Source: Salinicola salarius (GTDB lineage Bacteria > Pseudomonadota > Gammaproteobacteria > Pseudomonadales > Halomonadaceae). Taken from it: 64,000 nt of DNA. The position numbers and the translations under genes were made by a program. The DNA lies in NCBI RefSeq assembly GCF_003206135.1, contig NZ_PZJT01000012.1, positions 29,403 through 93,402 on the forward strand, in the 5' to 3' direction. Of the stretch, positions 9,799 through 17,846 are shown piece after piece. Position 1 is the stretch's first letter. Each line of letters begins with the position of its first letter. A model generated the notes under the pieces. The model was not told where the DNA came from, did no database searches, and worked only from the letters and a program-made list of their open reading frames with translations.

Positions 9799-10707
9799 AT
9801 GGTGCTACTGACTGCCAAACGAAAGCGCAAGTTGCGCTCGGCGCTTCGTTTCCTGCACTACCGCATGAAGAACGTATGGTCCTCCCGGCAGGTCCCTTCG
9901 AGTGGCGAGCGACTCATCATCTCGCTGACCACCCATCCGCCCCGTATACGCCAGGTCTTTGCCACGCTGGAATCTCTCTGCGAGCAGGATATCGAAGCAT
10001 TCGATGTCCATCTCTATCTTTCGCGGCGCGACAAGGAAGCCGTCGGTGACCTGCCAAGGTCACTTCAGCGCCTGACGCGACGTGGTGTGAAGATCGTCGT
10101 GACTGACATCGACTTGCGTTCCTACGACAAGTTGGTGCATGCGCTGGAAGCATATCCGCAAGCGACGATCATCACTGCCGACGATGACATGCTGTATCCC
10201 TCGGATTGGGCAAGGCGCCTGGTAGATGGCGCAAATCGGTTTCCCGGCTGTATCGTCTGCCACCGTGGCCATATGCTCTGTGAGAGCTCGCCGGGCTCGG
10301 GTGAAATTTCCTATAAAGAGGTCAGGACCCGTCAGGATCCGGGCGCCATGCAACCCAACTTCGCACTGATGCCGACTGGTAGTGGTGGGGTGCTGTATCC
10401 GCCAGGAGTACTGGACCCTATGGTTTTCGACGTCGAAGCCTTTCAGGCCCTGGCACCCAATGCCGATGATATCTGGTTCAAGATGGCTTCTCTCAAGGCG
10501 GGAACGCGCTGCGTGCGGGTCAATTCACGCAATGTCGACTTCCTGTCCACGCCAGCATCCGGGGAGTCGGCCTTGCATGAAGACAACGTCAAACGCGGTG
10601 GAAACGACAGGCAGTTTGCCAATTGCCTTGCTCGCTACCCGGAGCTCAAGTCGCTGATCTTCGAGTCTCGCGACGATCTATCGGGCGATGACCCGCTACA
10701 TACATAG
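9799..10707 (+). CDS. putative GT-A type glycosyltransferase of the LPS core locus
   Basis: 302-residue protein with glycosyltransferase GT-A features. A basic N-terminus is followed by ISLTTHPPRI (about residue 36). The DxD-type motif TADDDMLYPSDW is near residue 128, and TGSGGVLYPP and NADDIWFKM lie in the C-terminal half. Such proteins occur in LOS/LPS outer-core clusters and are assumed to use nucleotide-sugar donors. The acceptor and sugar cannot be read from sequence. It follows waaF by 33 bp on the same strand and precedes a GT4 gene, consistent with one core-assembly operon. Confidence 0.7.
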   Translation: MVLLTAKRKRKLRSALRFLHYRMKNVWSSRQVPSSGERLIISLTTHPPRIRQVFATLESLCEQDIEAFDVHLYLSRRDKEAVGDLPRSLQRLTRRGVKIVVTDIDLRSYDKLVHALEAYPQATIITADDDMLYPSDWARRLVDGANRFPGCIVCHRGHMLCESSPGSGEISYKEVRTRQDPGAMQPNFALMPTGSGGVLYPPGVLDPMVFDVEAFQALAPNADDIWFKMASLKAGTRCVRVNSRNVDFLSTPASGESALHEDNVKRGGNDRQFANCLARYPELKSLIFESRDDLSGDDPLHT

Positions 10708-10719
10708 AACGGTGAATAC

Positions 10720-11865
10720 ATGTCCCAACGAGTCCTGCTGGTCGTCCGCAAACTGAGTATCGGCGGCATCGAGCGTGTCACCGTCAACCTGGCCAACGTG
10801 CTGGCGAGAGAGGGTCACGACGTCCATGTGCTGGTGCTCAAAGGCGGCTACGAACTGGCACCGGACCCTGCGGTGACGGTCCATCGGATGGATTTCGACA
10901 AGGCCTTTCGCAAGACGGGGCTGGGACTCGTGTACGACCTTTTCACGCGGGCATTGTTGAAACCGCTTCTGCCGGGTTCGGGATTCCTGTGGCGGGGCTG
11001 GTATGGCGGTTCCTACCTCGAGCGCTTCGTGGTCAGGCTCGAAAGGGAACATGGCCCGATCGACCGTGTCATCATGCGTGGACAAGGCGCTTTCGAGACG
11101 GTCTGGTCCTGGCGGGACCCGCGTCTATGGCAGGTAACCGTTTCCTGGCCTGGCGATTATGGCAGCCGGCTCAAGGGGATATATCTGCGCAAGCTATACG
11201 AGGGCAAGCAGGTAATCTGCAATACGCCCAACGTACGCGAGCAGCTCGAGCGTCAGCTAGGACACTATGATATCCGGCCCAAACGCTGGGCCACCATCAT
11301 GAACCCCTGCGACATCGAGGCCATCCGCCGCCAGGCCGACGAGCCTGTCGAGCTGCCCGCCAGGCCCTTTATCGTCCATGTCTCTCGACTGTCCGACGTC
11401 AAACGTCAGGAGTGGCTGATTCGTGCCTATCTGAAGGCCGATATCGATGAAGATCTGGTCATTGTCGGCGACGGCCCCAAGCGTGAAAGTCTCGAAAAAC
11501 TGGTCGGCGAGCTCGGCGCTCGCGAGCGCATCCATTTCGTCGGCAGTCGACCCAATCCTTACCCCTGGATGAAACACGCTCGACTTTTCGTATTGAGCTC
11601 GCGCAGTGAAGCGTTCGGTATCGTGCTGGCAGAGAGCATGATCTGCGGCACGCCATGTGTCGCCGTGGATTGCCCGGGTGGCGTGCGCAACGTGTTGATC
11701 CATGATCAGGCCCGATTGATCGCGGAAAATTCTATAGAAGGACTGGCCGTGAAGATTCGTGAAGGGATGAAGAATCCGCCATCGATCGAGGCGGATCCCG
11801 AGCTGATTGAGCGTTTCCGTGATACCCGCATCATGCAGCAATTCCTCGACTTGCCAACGACCTAG
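10720..11865 (+). CDS. glycosyltransferase family 4, LPS core
   Basis: 381-residue GT-B fold retaining glycosyltransferase. The N-terminal domain begins KLSIGGIERVTVNLANVLAREGHDV. The C-terminal donor domain shows IVHVSRLSDVKRQEWLI, then VGDGPKRESLEKL and the EX7E-type segment SRSEAFGIVLAESMICGTP (about residues 287-305). It is the fourth gene of the hldD-waaF operon, 12 bp after its neighbour. The donor sugar is unknown. Confidence 0.85.
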   Translation: MSQRVLLVVRKLSIGGIERVTVNLANVLAREGHDVHVLVLKGGYELAPDPAVTVHRMDFDKAFRKTGLGLVYDLFTRALLKPLLPGSGFLWRGWYGGSYLERFVVRLEREHGPIDRVIMRGQGAFETVWSWRDPRLWQVTVSWPGDYGSRLKGIYLRKLYEGKQVICNTPNVREQLERQLGHYDIRPKRWATIMNPCDIEAIRRQADEPVELPARPFIVHVSRLSDVKRQEWLIRAYLKADIDEDLVIVGDGPKRESLEKLVGELGARERIHFVGSRPNPYPWMKHARLFVLSSRSEAFGIVLAESMICGTPCVAVDCPGGVRNVLIHDQARLIAENSIEGLAVKIREGMKNPPSIEADPELIERFRDTRIMQQFLDLPTT

Positions 11866-11913
11866 ACGGAGCCATGTCGACACGAAGAGCCGGATACGGG
11901 ATTTACAGCTAAT

Positions 11914-11948
11914 TGTATAGCATGCTTATTAACGTGGTATGCTATACA
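11914..11948. promoter_or_regulatory. 10-bp inverted repeat, possible operator or hairpin
   Basis: TGTATAGCAT (11914-11923) and ATGCTATACA (11939-11948) are perfect inverted repeats separated by 15 bp. They lie between the GT4 gene and the next plus-strand gene. The arms are AT-rich with no U-run, so an operator or messenger hairpin is more likely than an intrinsic terminator. Function is unknown. Confidence 0.4.
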
Positions 11949-12005
11949 GAAGAAGAACAGCGTTTGATAATTCCGCTTTTTCTGTACTCGAACGTGTAGG
12001 CTTTC

Positions 12006-12947
12006 ATGGTGCGCGCTTCACAAAACCACTCGCCTTCTCCTCCGCGCCTGCCCGTCGAGGATGTAGCGTTTCGCGATTTGCTCGACCCCCGCATGAAGTG
12101 GGGGATCCGGCGTGCGCGCCTACAGGCGAGTTTGAAAGCGGCTTTTCAGCGCAGCGTTGGCGAGACAGTGGAAGAGTCTCTGTTTCGGCGCTGGGCCACC
12201 GGAAAGGCAGGCTGTCGGTGGGCTGAGCGCCGCGGCCTGCCACGGCGATCGATCGAAGCGAGATTGGGGCAGGCGTTAATCGTGCACGTCGATCCCCGTG
12301 CGCTGATTCGCGACTTCAATGCCAAGGGAATCGGTGGCAAGCGCCCATCGTCTTCCGCCTTCATCTGGGACGGCGAATGGGATCAGAGCCGCGGCGACCT
12401 GCGTCGCGGCTCTCGTTATCGCTTCATCAGCGATCTCGACGAGCACAGGGACGATCTCAGCCAGACCGAGCGCTTCCGCCAGTACCGTTCGCGGCTCGAG
12501 TCGGGGTATCCCTGGTCTTCCTATCAACAGGGCATTCTGCTCGATACGGAAGAAAAGATAATGGCCTACCTGCGGACCTACCTGGGCTTTCTCGACGATA
12601 TGGCGGCTCACGGATTCAATGCCGAGCTGGGAAAAGACGATCTGGGTGTCGCGGTCACCCGTGACGGCCGGCTGCTCAAGATCAATCGCGGCCTGCACCG
12701 CTTGGCGATGGCTCAGCGCCTGGGCCTGGCATCCGTCCCCGTGGTCGTTCGTGCCGTCCACCGCGACTGGTGGGAGCGCGTGGTCGAAGGGGAGCGAGGG
12801 GAGACGGCACTGGCTCGAGTCGCCGAGGCGTTGCAGCACACCACCCCCGAAACCCGGCCGGGCAAACGGGATCCTGGCGAGGACCTGGGGCCCATCGAGT
12901 GGCCGGCGCCGCGCCACCCGGACCCATGTGCGGACGGCCTCAGTTGA
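12006..12947 (+). CDS. hypothetical protein with a ParB-like segment, LPS locus
   Basis: 313-residue protein that I do not recognise. The segment LLKINRGLHRLAMAQRLG, followed by LASVPVVVRAVH (about residues 219-248), resembles the 'G-x-HR-x-AA-x-LG' core of ParB/Srx-like domains. The rest is Arg- and Trp-rich and cytosolic in character, with no signal peptide or membrane segment. Similar proteins occur in surface polysaccharide clusters. The ribosome-binding site is poor and the start could also be the GTG at 12009. It overlaps the 3' end of the convergent sulfatase-fold gene by 8 bp. No function is proposed. Confidence 0.6.
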   Translation: MVRASQNHSPSPPRLPVEDVAFRDLLDPRMKWGIRRARLQASLKAAFQRSVGETVEESLFRRWATGKAGCRWAERRGLPRRSIEARLGQALIVHVDPRALIRDFNAKGIGGKRPSSSAFIWDGEWDQSRGDLRRGSRYRFISDLDEHRDDLSQTERFRQYRSRLESGYPWSSYQQGILLDTEEKIMAYLRTYLGFLDDMAAHGFNAELGKDDLGVAVTRDGRLLKINRGLHRLAMAQRLGLASVPVVVRAVHRDWWERVVEGERGETALARVAEALQHTTPETRPGKRDPGEDLGPIEWPAPRHPDPCADGLS

Positions 12948-14502
12948 CGCCGTTCCAGAGCCGCTCCTGCAGAAGATTCTCGCTGCGCATGCGCTGATTC
13001 ATTTCTTCCAGCGAATAACGTTCCACCAGCGTCGGGATCGACGAGAACAGCGATACCCCGAGCCCGGCCCGATGGTCAGGAATGGTGTAGTTCATCGCTT
13101 CCAGTAGCGTCGGCAGCACGTCCACCATGCTGGCTGGCCGCTCGATGACGCGGGGGCGCAGGCCGTTGCCCAGCATCATCAGGGTGTTTTCCCGCTCCTC
13201 GGCAATCAGATCCTCCCAGGCGGAGTTCTTCATCGAGAGGTGATCGCTGGCCACCACGACCAGCGTATTGTCCAGCAGCCCTTCGGACCGAAGCCGCTCG
13301 ATGAAATTCCTGACCAGCCAGCCGGTACATTTGATCGAGTAGAGAATATCGGTCCCGTCGAAGGGGCCCTGATTGTCGATACAGGATTGCGACGGATTGC
13401 CGAACGGTGGGTGTCCGGCCAGCGTCAGACCGAAGAAGGCGTAGGGCTTGCCGCTGTCGTGCAGGTGCCGGATACGCTTCTCGGCCAGGCCGAGCAGCGT
13501 GTCGTCATAGAGCCCCCAGTCGTTGAGGTAACCGGCGGGGGCCTTGTCTTCCAGTTCGTCGCGACCCAGCGCCGTATCGAAGCCGTGGCCCTGATAGAAC
13601 TTCGCCTTGCCGGCAAATTTCGTGCTGGCGCCGCCCATGTAGGTCAGGTCGTAACCCCGCGCGTGGAGCAGGTCGCCGAGACAACTGACGCCAGGGAGCA
13701 CGTCCGACAGCGGCTCGAACTGGTTGTCGTGCATCAGTCCCGCCGGCATCAGCGGCACTCCGCACTGGCTGGCGACCATGCCGGCCATCGTCCAGCCCGT
13801 GTTGTCGAGCTGCTTGACGCCGCGAAAGACCACGCCTTCCTTGCCCAGCTGCGCCAGATCCTCGTAAGCGTTACCGAAGCGTTGGGTATCGCTGTAGGTG
13901 CGCTCGGTGCTCTCCATGTAGATATAGATCAGGTTTGGCGGCTGGCGCGGCGCGGCGACGATTTCCGGTGGCTGGTAACGGTCGTTGAGCCAGGATTCGT
14001 CGTCGTCGATCGCCGAAGCGCCACGAAGCGACAACCCGAACAGCAACGGGTTGAAGGCGAGCAGAAACAGGCTCAAGACCCGTTCCCACAAGCGCCAGCG
14101 ATGGTCGGCCCGCACCAGCCAGGTCACCGCCATCAGCATCACGATGGCCGCCATCGTGTAGATCACGCCGGCAATCTGGCGGTCGGTACTGCCGTTCTCC
14201 TCGATGCCGGCCTGCAGGTGAAAGATCACCGCGCCCAGGTCGAGTTGACCGAAGCTGTCGTCGAGATAGATATAGACCCACCACAGCACCAATGGCAGCA
14301 GCGACCATGGCCACGCCTTGCGCTGCGTGGCGCGCTGAGAGACATGCCCCCAGCGGAAGTGATAGCCGATAGCGAGCCAGCCCAGCGTGATGGCGACGGG
14401 CGTCCACCATGGCAGTACACAGACCACCATGATGGCGTAACCGATGCAGAGGCCGATATAAGTGAGTGCACACCAGCGTCGAGTGTTACGAGAGATGGTC
14501 AT
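12940..14502 (-). CDS. OpgB/MdoB-like phosphoglycerol or phosphoethanolamine transferase
   Basis: Integral membrane sulfatase-fold protein of about 520 residues. Several N-terminal membrane spans (about residues 10-180) precede a periplasmic catalytic domain. IYIYMESTERTYSD carries the candidate nucleophile Thr, TGWTMAGMVASQCGVPL follows, and VVASDHLSMKNSAW holds the metal-binding Asp-His. These motifs match phosphoglycerol transferase I, which decorates periplasmic glucans. A role in modifying LPS core is possible because of the neighbourhood. The ATG at 14502 gives a more plausible N-terminus than the upstream extension to 14559. Confidence 0.78.
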   Translation of the reverse strand: MTISRNTRRWCALTYIGLCIGYAIMVVCVLPWWTPVAITLGWLAIGYHFRWGHVSQRATQRKAWPWSLLPLVLWWVYIYLDDSFGQLDLGAVIFHLQAGIEENGSTDRQIAGVIYTMAAIVMLMAVTWLVRADHRWRLWERVLSLFLLAFNPLLFGLSLRGASAIDDDESWLNDRYQPPEIVAAPRQPPNLIYIYMESTERTYSDTQRFGNAYEDLAQLGKEGVVFRGVKQLDNTGWTMAGMVASQCGVPLMPAGLMHDNQFEPLSDVLPGVSCLGDLLHARGYDLTYMGGASTKFAGKAKFYQGHGFDTALGRDELEDKAPAGYLNDWGLYDDTLLGLAEKRIRHLHDSGKPYAFFGLTLAGHPPFGNPSQSCIDNQGPFDGTDILYSIKCTGWLVRNFIERLRSEGLLDNTLVVVASDHLSMKNSAWEDLIAEERENTLMMLGNGLRPRVIERPASMVDVLPTLLEAMNYTIPDHRAGLGVSLFSSIPTLVERYSLEEMNQRMRSENLLQERLWNGVN

Positions 14503-14624
14503 GACGCGCTTCGATCCGTGAACGTCGTGTTCTACCGGTGCCGGGTCCGGGCACCGCATGAGGAGTCGTTATGACTCTATCATGACGAATCCAAGACAAG
14601 CAGGTTAGCGACGAGTTCCCGGCG

Positions 14625-15722
14625 CTATCGTGAACTTCGCAATGCCAGGTCGTCGGCATGGCGTTCCATGGCGAGCTCGATCAGGCGTGTCACCAGCGCC
14701 GGATAAGTCATGCCGCTCGCCTGCCACAGCTTGGGATACATGCTGATGCGGGTGAAGCCCGGCAAGGTGTTGATCTCGTTGACGACGACCTTGCCTTCCG
14801 GCGTGAGGAAGACATCGACCCGAGCCAGGCCGGCGCATTCCAGCACCTGGAACGTGCGCACCGCGAGCTCGCGGATCGCCTCGCTGGCATCAGAATCGAT
14901 ATCGGCGGGGACGGCGATCCTGGCTGCATCGTCGTCGATATACTTGGTGTCGTAGGAATAGAAACCGCCCTCGACCACGATCTCGCCGCAGACGCTCGCT
15001 TCGGGGGCGTCGTTGCCCAGCACCGCGCACTCGATTTCGCGTCCGACCACGGCGGATTCGACCAGCACCTTGTGATCGAATGCCAGGGCCAGGGCCAGCG
15101 CCTGCTGGAACTCGGCTGCGTTCTCCACCCGGCTGACGCCGACCGACGACCCCTGGTTGGCCGGCTTGACGAACAGCGGCGTGCCCAGCTCGTCGCGCAG
15201 GGCGTCGAAATCGGCGCTGGCGGCCGTGCGGCGGGTCAGGGTGACGAAAGGTGCCACCGGGATGCCGGCATCGCGCAGCAGGCGCTTGGTGACGTCCTTG
15301 TCCATCCCGGCAGCCGAGCCGAGCACGCCGGAACCGACGAAGGGCAGATTGGCCATGCGCAGCAGCCCCTGCAGCGAACCATCCTCGCCCAGCGTGCCGT
15401 GAACGATGGGGAAGACCACGTCCAGCTGGTTCAATGCCCCTTGAGACGCCTCGGTGGCGATCAGCTGCCGGTGCTCGCGGCCGGGCACCAGGGCGATATC
15501 GCCGGCGGACGGGTTGAGCGCAATGCGTCGAGGGTCGTCGGCATCGAGCAGGAAGTCGGCCGCATCGTTGATATGCCACTGGCCCTGCTTGTCGATGCCG
15601 ATGACCGTGACCTCGAAACGCTCGCGATCCAGCGCATCGACGATGTTCCTGGCCGATTGCAACGACACTTCATGCTCCGCCGATTTGCCGCCGCAGATGA
15701 CGCCAACCCGAATCTTGCTCAT
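14625..15722 (-). CDS. ddlA: D-alanine--D-alanine ligase A
   Basis: ATP-grasp ligase of 365 residues making the D-Ala-D-Ala dipeptide for peptidoglycan. The N-terminus [19 protein letters not shown], the segment [31 protein letters not shown] and the C-terminal [19 protein letters not shown] are DdlA signatures. Its position inside an LPS gene cluster, rather than with mur/fts genes, fits the A-type paralogue. Confidence 0.96.
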   Translation of the reverse strand: MSKIRVGVICGGKSAEHEVSLQSARNIVDALDRERFEVTVIGIDKQGQWHINDAADFLLDADDPRRIALNPSAGDIALVPGREHRQLIATEASQGALNQLDVVFPIVHGTLGEDGSLQGLLRMANLPFVGSGVLGSAAGMDKDVTKRLLRDAGIPVAPFVTLTRRTAASADFDALRDELGTPLFVKPANQGSSVGVSRVENAAEFQQALALALAFDHKVLVESAVVGREIECAVLGNDAPEASVCGEIVVEGGFYSYDTKYIDDDAARIAVPADIDSDASEAIRELAVRTFQVLECAGLARVDVFLTPEGKVVVNEINTLPGFTRISMYPKLWQASGMTYPALVTRLIELAMERHADDLALRSSR

Positions 15723-15854
15723 AGTTCTGCTCCACTTCGCTAACGATCTCGACGCCGCTCGGCTGCGGCCTGTCGGGCGTCATGATGCCACGTTCCCGCT
15801 GTGTAAGTATTGCCCGGGCAGGCCGAATACCGGCTGCCTCGCTCAACCGGCGAA

Positions 15855-16913
15855 TCAGCGGGCAGCGAGGCGGCGATAGAGGGCGAGATAGGCTGCGGCC
15901 ATGGCCTCGGGGGTGAAGTCGGCGAGACGCTGTCCGGCAGCCGTGGCCAGGCGTCGGCTGCGCTCGGGATCTTCCAGCAGAGCCATCAGCGCCGTTGCCA
16001 GCGCCTCCGCATCACCGGGAGGCACCAGCAGCCCGCTGACGTCGTCCTCGATCAGGTCCGGAATGCCGTCGACATCGCTGGCCACGATCGGCACGCCGTG
16101 GTCCATGGCATCGAGCAGCGTCGAACCGAGCCCTTCGTTGCGTGAAGGAAACGCGAACAGCGTCATGATCTCGAGATAATCGCCGACGTTCGGCCGGAAG
16201 CCTTCCCAGATCACGTTATCCAGATCCGCGCTCTCGGCCTTCAGCGCTTCGCCATCGGCGCCATCGCCGAGCAGCAGGAAGCAGACGTCCGGATGCGTCT
16301 CGCGCAACTGTCGCGCTGCCTCGAGCAGTACCCGCTGCCCCTTGTGGCGATCCACCAGCGCGCCGATATGGCCGATCACCCGGCGTCCGGCGAAGCGCTC
16401 GCGCAGCTTCGCGACCTCGGTCGGGTCGCTCGGCTGGCCGGAAAGCACGCTGGGAATACGGGCAACGGGGCACCAGTCCCGCTGGCGAAGATGGGTTTCG
16501 ATCACCGAGGAGATCGCCACGGCGGTCGCCGCGCCGCGATAGGTCCAGCGGTTGAAGCGCTTGTCCTTGACCGGCTGCGGGACACGCCGGGTCAGGATAT
16601 ACGGCGTTCCGCGCAGGTGACGTTCGACCCACGCCCAGTGCACCGCCTTGGCCTCGTGAGCGTGGGTCAGGCTCGCGCGCGGGCGGTGGGCGTGGCCGGC
16701 CAGCGCATGATCGGCGTCGATCAATTCGATATCCGTGTCGGCCAGCGCCGCGCGCATCGGCGAGTCGCGCCGGCAGACCAGGCTCTGTTCCACGCTGCCT
16801 TGTTCATCGTCGATTCGAGCCAGTGCCTCGATCAGCAGCAACGTCTGGCGCTCGCCGCCGCGGAAGCCTCGGGCGAGATTGACGTGACGGATATGCAGCG
16901 GTTCGCGTGGCAT
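15855..16913 (-). CDS. glycosyltransferase family 4
   Basis: 352-residue GT-B glycosyltransferase. The N-terminus (HVNLARGFRGGERQTLLLIEAL) is the acceptor side. RVIGHIGALVDRHKGQRVLLEA opens the donor domain, and FAFPSRNEGLGSTLLDAMDHG contains the family EX7E-type site. It starts 4 bp after the stop of the GT2 gene upstream, so the two are co-transcribed on the minus strand. It is probably an LPS core hexosyltransferase. Specificity cannot be assigned. Confidence 0.85.
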   Translation of the reverse strand: MPREPLHIRHVNLARGFRGGERQTLLLIEALARIDDEQGSVEQSLVCRRDSPMRAALADTDIELIDADHALAGHAHRPRASLTHAHEAKAVHWAWVERHLRGTPYILTRRVPQPVKDKRFNRWTYRGAATAVAISSVIETHLRQRDWCPVARIPSVLSGQPSDPTEVAKLRERFAGRRVIGHIGALVDRHKGQRVLLEAARQLRETHPDVCFLLLGDGADGEALKAESADLDNVIWEGFRPNVGDYLEIMTLFAFPSRNEGLGSTLLDAMDHGVPIVASDVDGIPDLIEDDVSGLLVPPGDAEALATALMALLEDPERSRRLATAAGQRLADFTPEAMAAAYLALYRRLAAR

Positions 16914-16917
16914 CGAT

Positions 16918-17721
16918 TCACCAGATCCGGTCGAAATCTTCGGCGTCGCGAACCTTCGCGTCGCGTTGGAATTCGAGCAGCTTGGCGTATTTCAGGTAGG
17001 CGTTGATCGCCGCCGACAGCGCGACGGAGACGCCATCGAGCCCGCCGAGGAAGCCGCGCTGAAAGACGTATTTGCGCACGAAGGCGTTGGCGCCATGCAA
17101 AAACGGTGAGAAGGCGTTGGCCCGCTTGCCCTTGAGATACATGATCTTGGCGGCGCGATTGGAGAAGCGGCCGCTGGCCTTGCCGAACAGTTCGCCGAGG
17201 TTGGCGAACGAATAGTGTTCCAGATCGGCGTCCAGGCGCCGCGGATGCGTCGCCTGCACGGAAGCATGCTGGCGGCTCTCGGAAAATCCGGTGCGATCGC
17301 GATCGAAGAGCCGAATGCAGTAGTCCGGATACCAGCCGCAGTGGCGGATCCAGCGGCTGCCGATGAAATTGCGGCGACGCAGCGCGTAGGCGTCGTGGTT
17401 GCCCTCTCCGTTAGACTCGGCATCCAGATCGAGCGCCTGGATGGCCGCCACGGCGTCGTCGGTGAGCCGCTCATCCGCATCCAGCGACAGCACCCAGCGG
17501 TGGCTGGCGGCACGCGGGCCGACGTTCTTCTGCGGGCCATCGCCCAGATAGGGCTGGTGAATCACGCTGGCGCCGAACGCTTCGGCCCGGGCCACGGTGT
17601 CGTCGCGGGAGCCGGAGTCGACGACGATCAGTTCATCGCAGACTCGCTTCAGCGACGCCAGGCAGGCCTCGATGTTGTCGGCTTCGTTGAGCGTAATCAC
17701 TACGCCGGTGATGGCGGCCAT
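16918..17721 (-). CDS. WaaE/KdtX-like family 2 glycosyltransferase
   Basis: 267-residue GT2 enzyme. TGVVITLNEADNIEACLASL, IVVDSGSRDDT and LSLDADERL (the DxD region) are the GT-A core. The C-terminal region GANAFVRKYVFQRGFLGGLDG matches WaaE/KdtX-type LPS inner-core glucosyltransferases, which transfer beta-glucose to heptose I. It is divergent from no gene and sits just upstream of the GT4 gene with 4 bp between them. Confidence 0.85.
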   Translation of the reverse strand: MAAITGVVITLNEADNIEACLASLKRVCDELIVVDSGSRDDTVARAEAFGASVIHQPYLGDGPQKNVGPRAASHRWVLSLDADERLTDDAVAAIQALDLDAESNGEGNHDAYALRRRNFIGSRWIRHCGWYPDYCIRLFDRDRTGFSESRQHASVQATHPRRLDADLEHYSFANLGELFGKASGRFSNRAAKIMYLKGKRANAFSPFLHGANAFVRKYVFQRGFLGGLDGVSVALSAAINAYLKYAKLLEFQRDAKVRDAEDFDRIW

Positions 17722-17767
17722 GAGCGGTCCTGTATCGTCGGTGGATAGACCTATCGAAAACGACAGC

Positions 17768-17798
17768 GGGCGTCGCGACCCGCTTCGTCGCGACGCCC
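17768..17798 (-). terminator. strong GC hairpin between lapC-like gene and GT2 gene
   Basis: GGGCGTCGCGA (17768-17778) and TCGCGACGCCC (17788-17798) form a perfect 11-bp stem with a 9-nt loop. Read on the minus strand it is followed, after a short gap, by only four T residues. It could be a weak terminator or an mRNA-stabilising hairpin after the lapC-like gene. Confidence 0.45.
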
Positions 17799-17846
17799 GG
17801 TGATCGGGCTCCGGATAGCGCCTCGGTCATTGTAGCGCTGACAGGG

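Noticed and set aside
11956..11970. 15-mer AACAGCGTTTGATAA repeated at 48462-48476 upstream of the YfaZ-like gene
   Set aside because: A shared 15-mer is expected about once by chance in a 64-kb window; no further copies or symmetry support a common regulator site.
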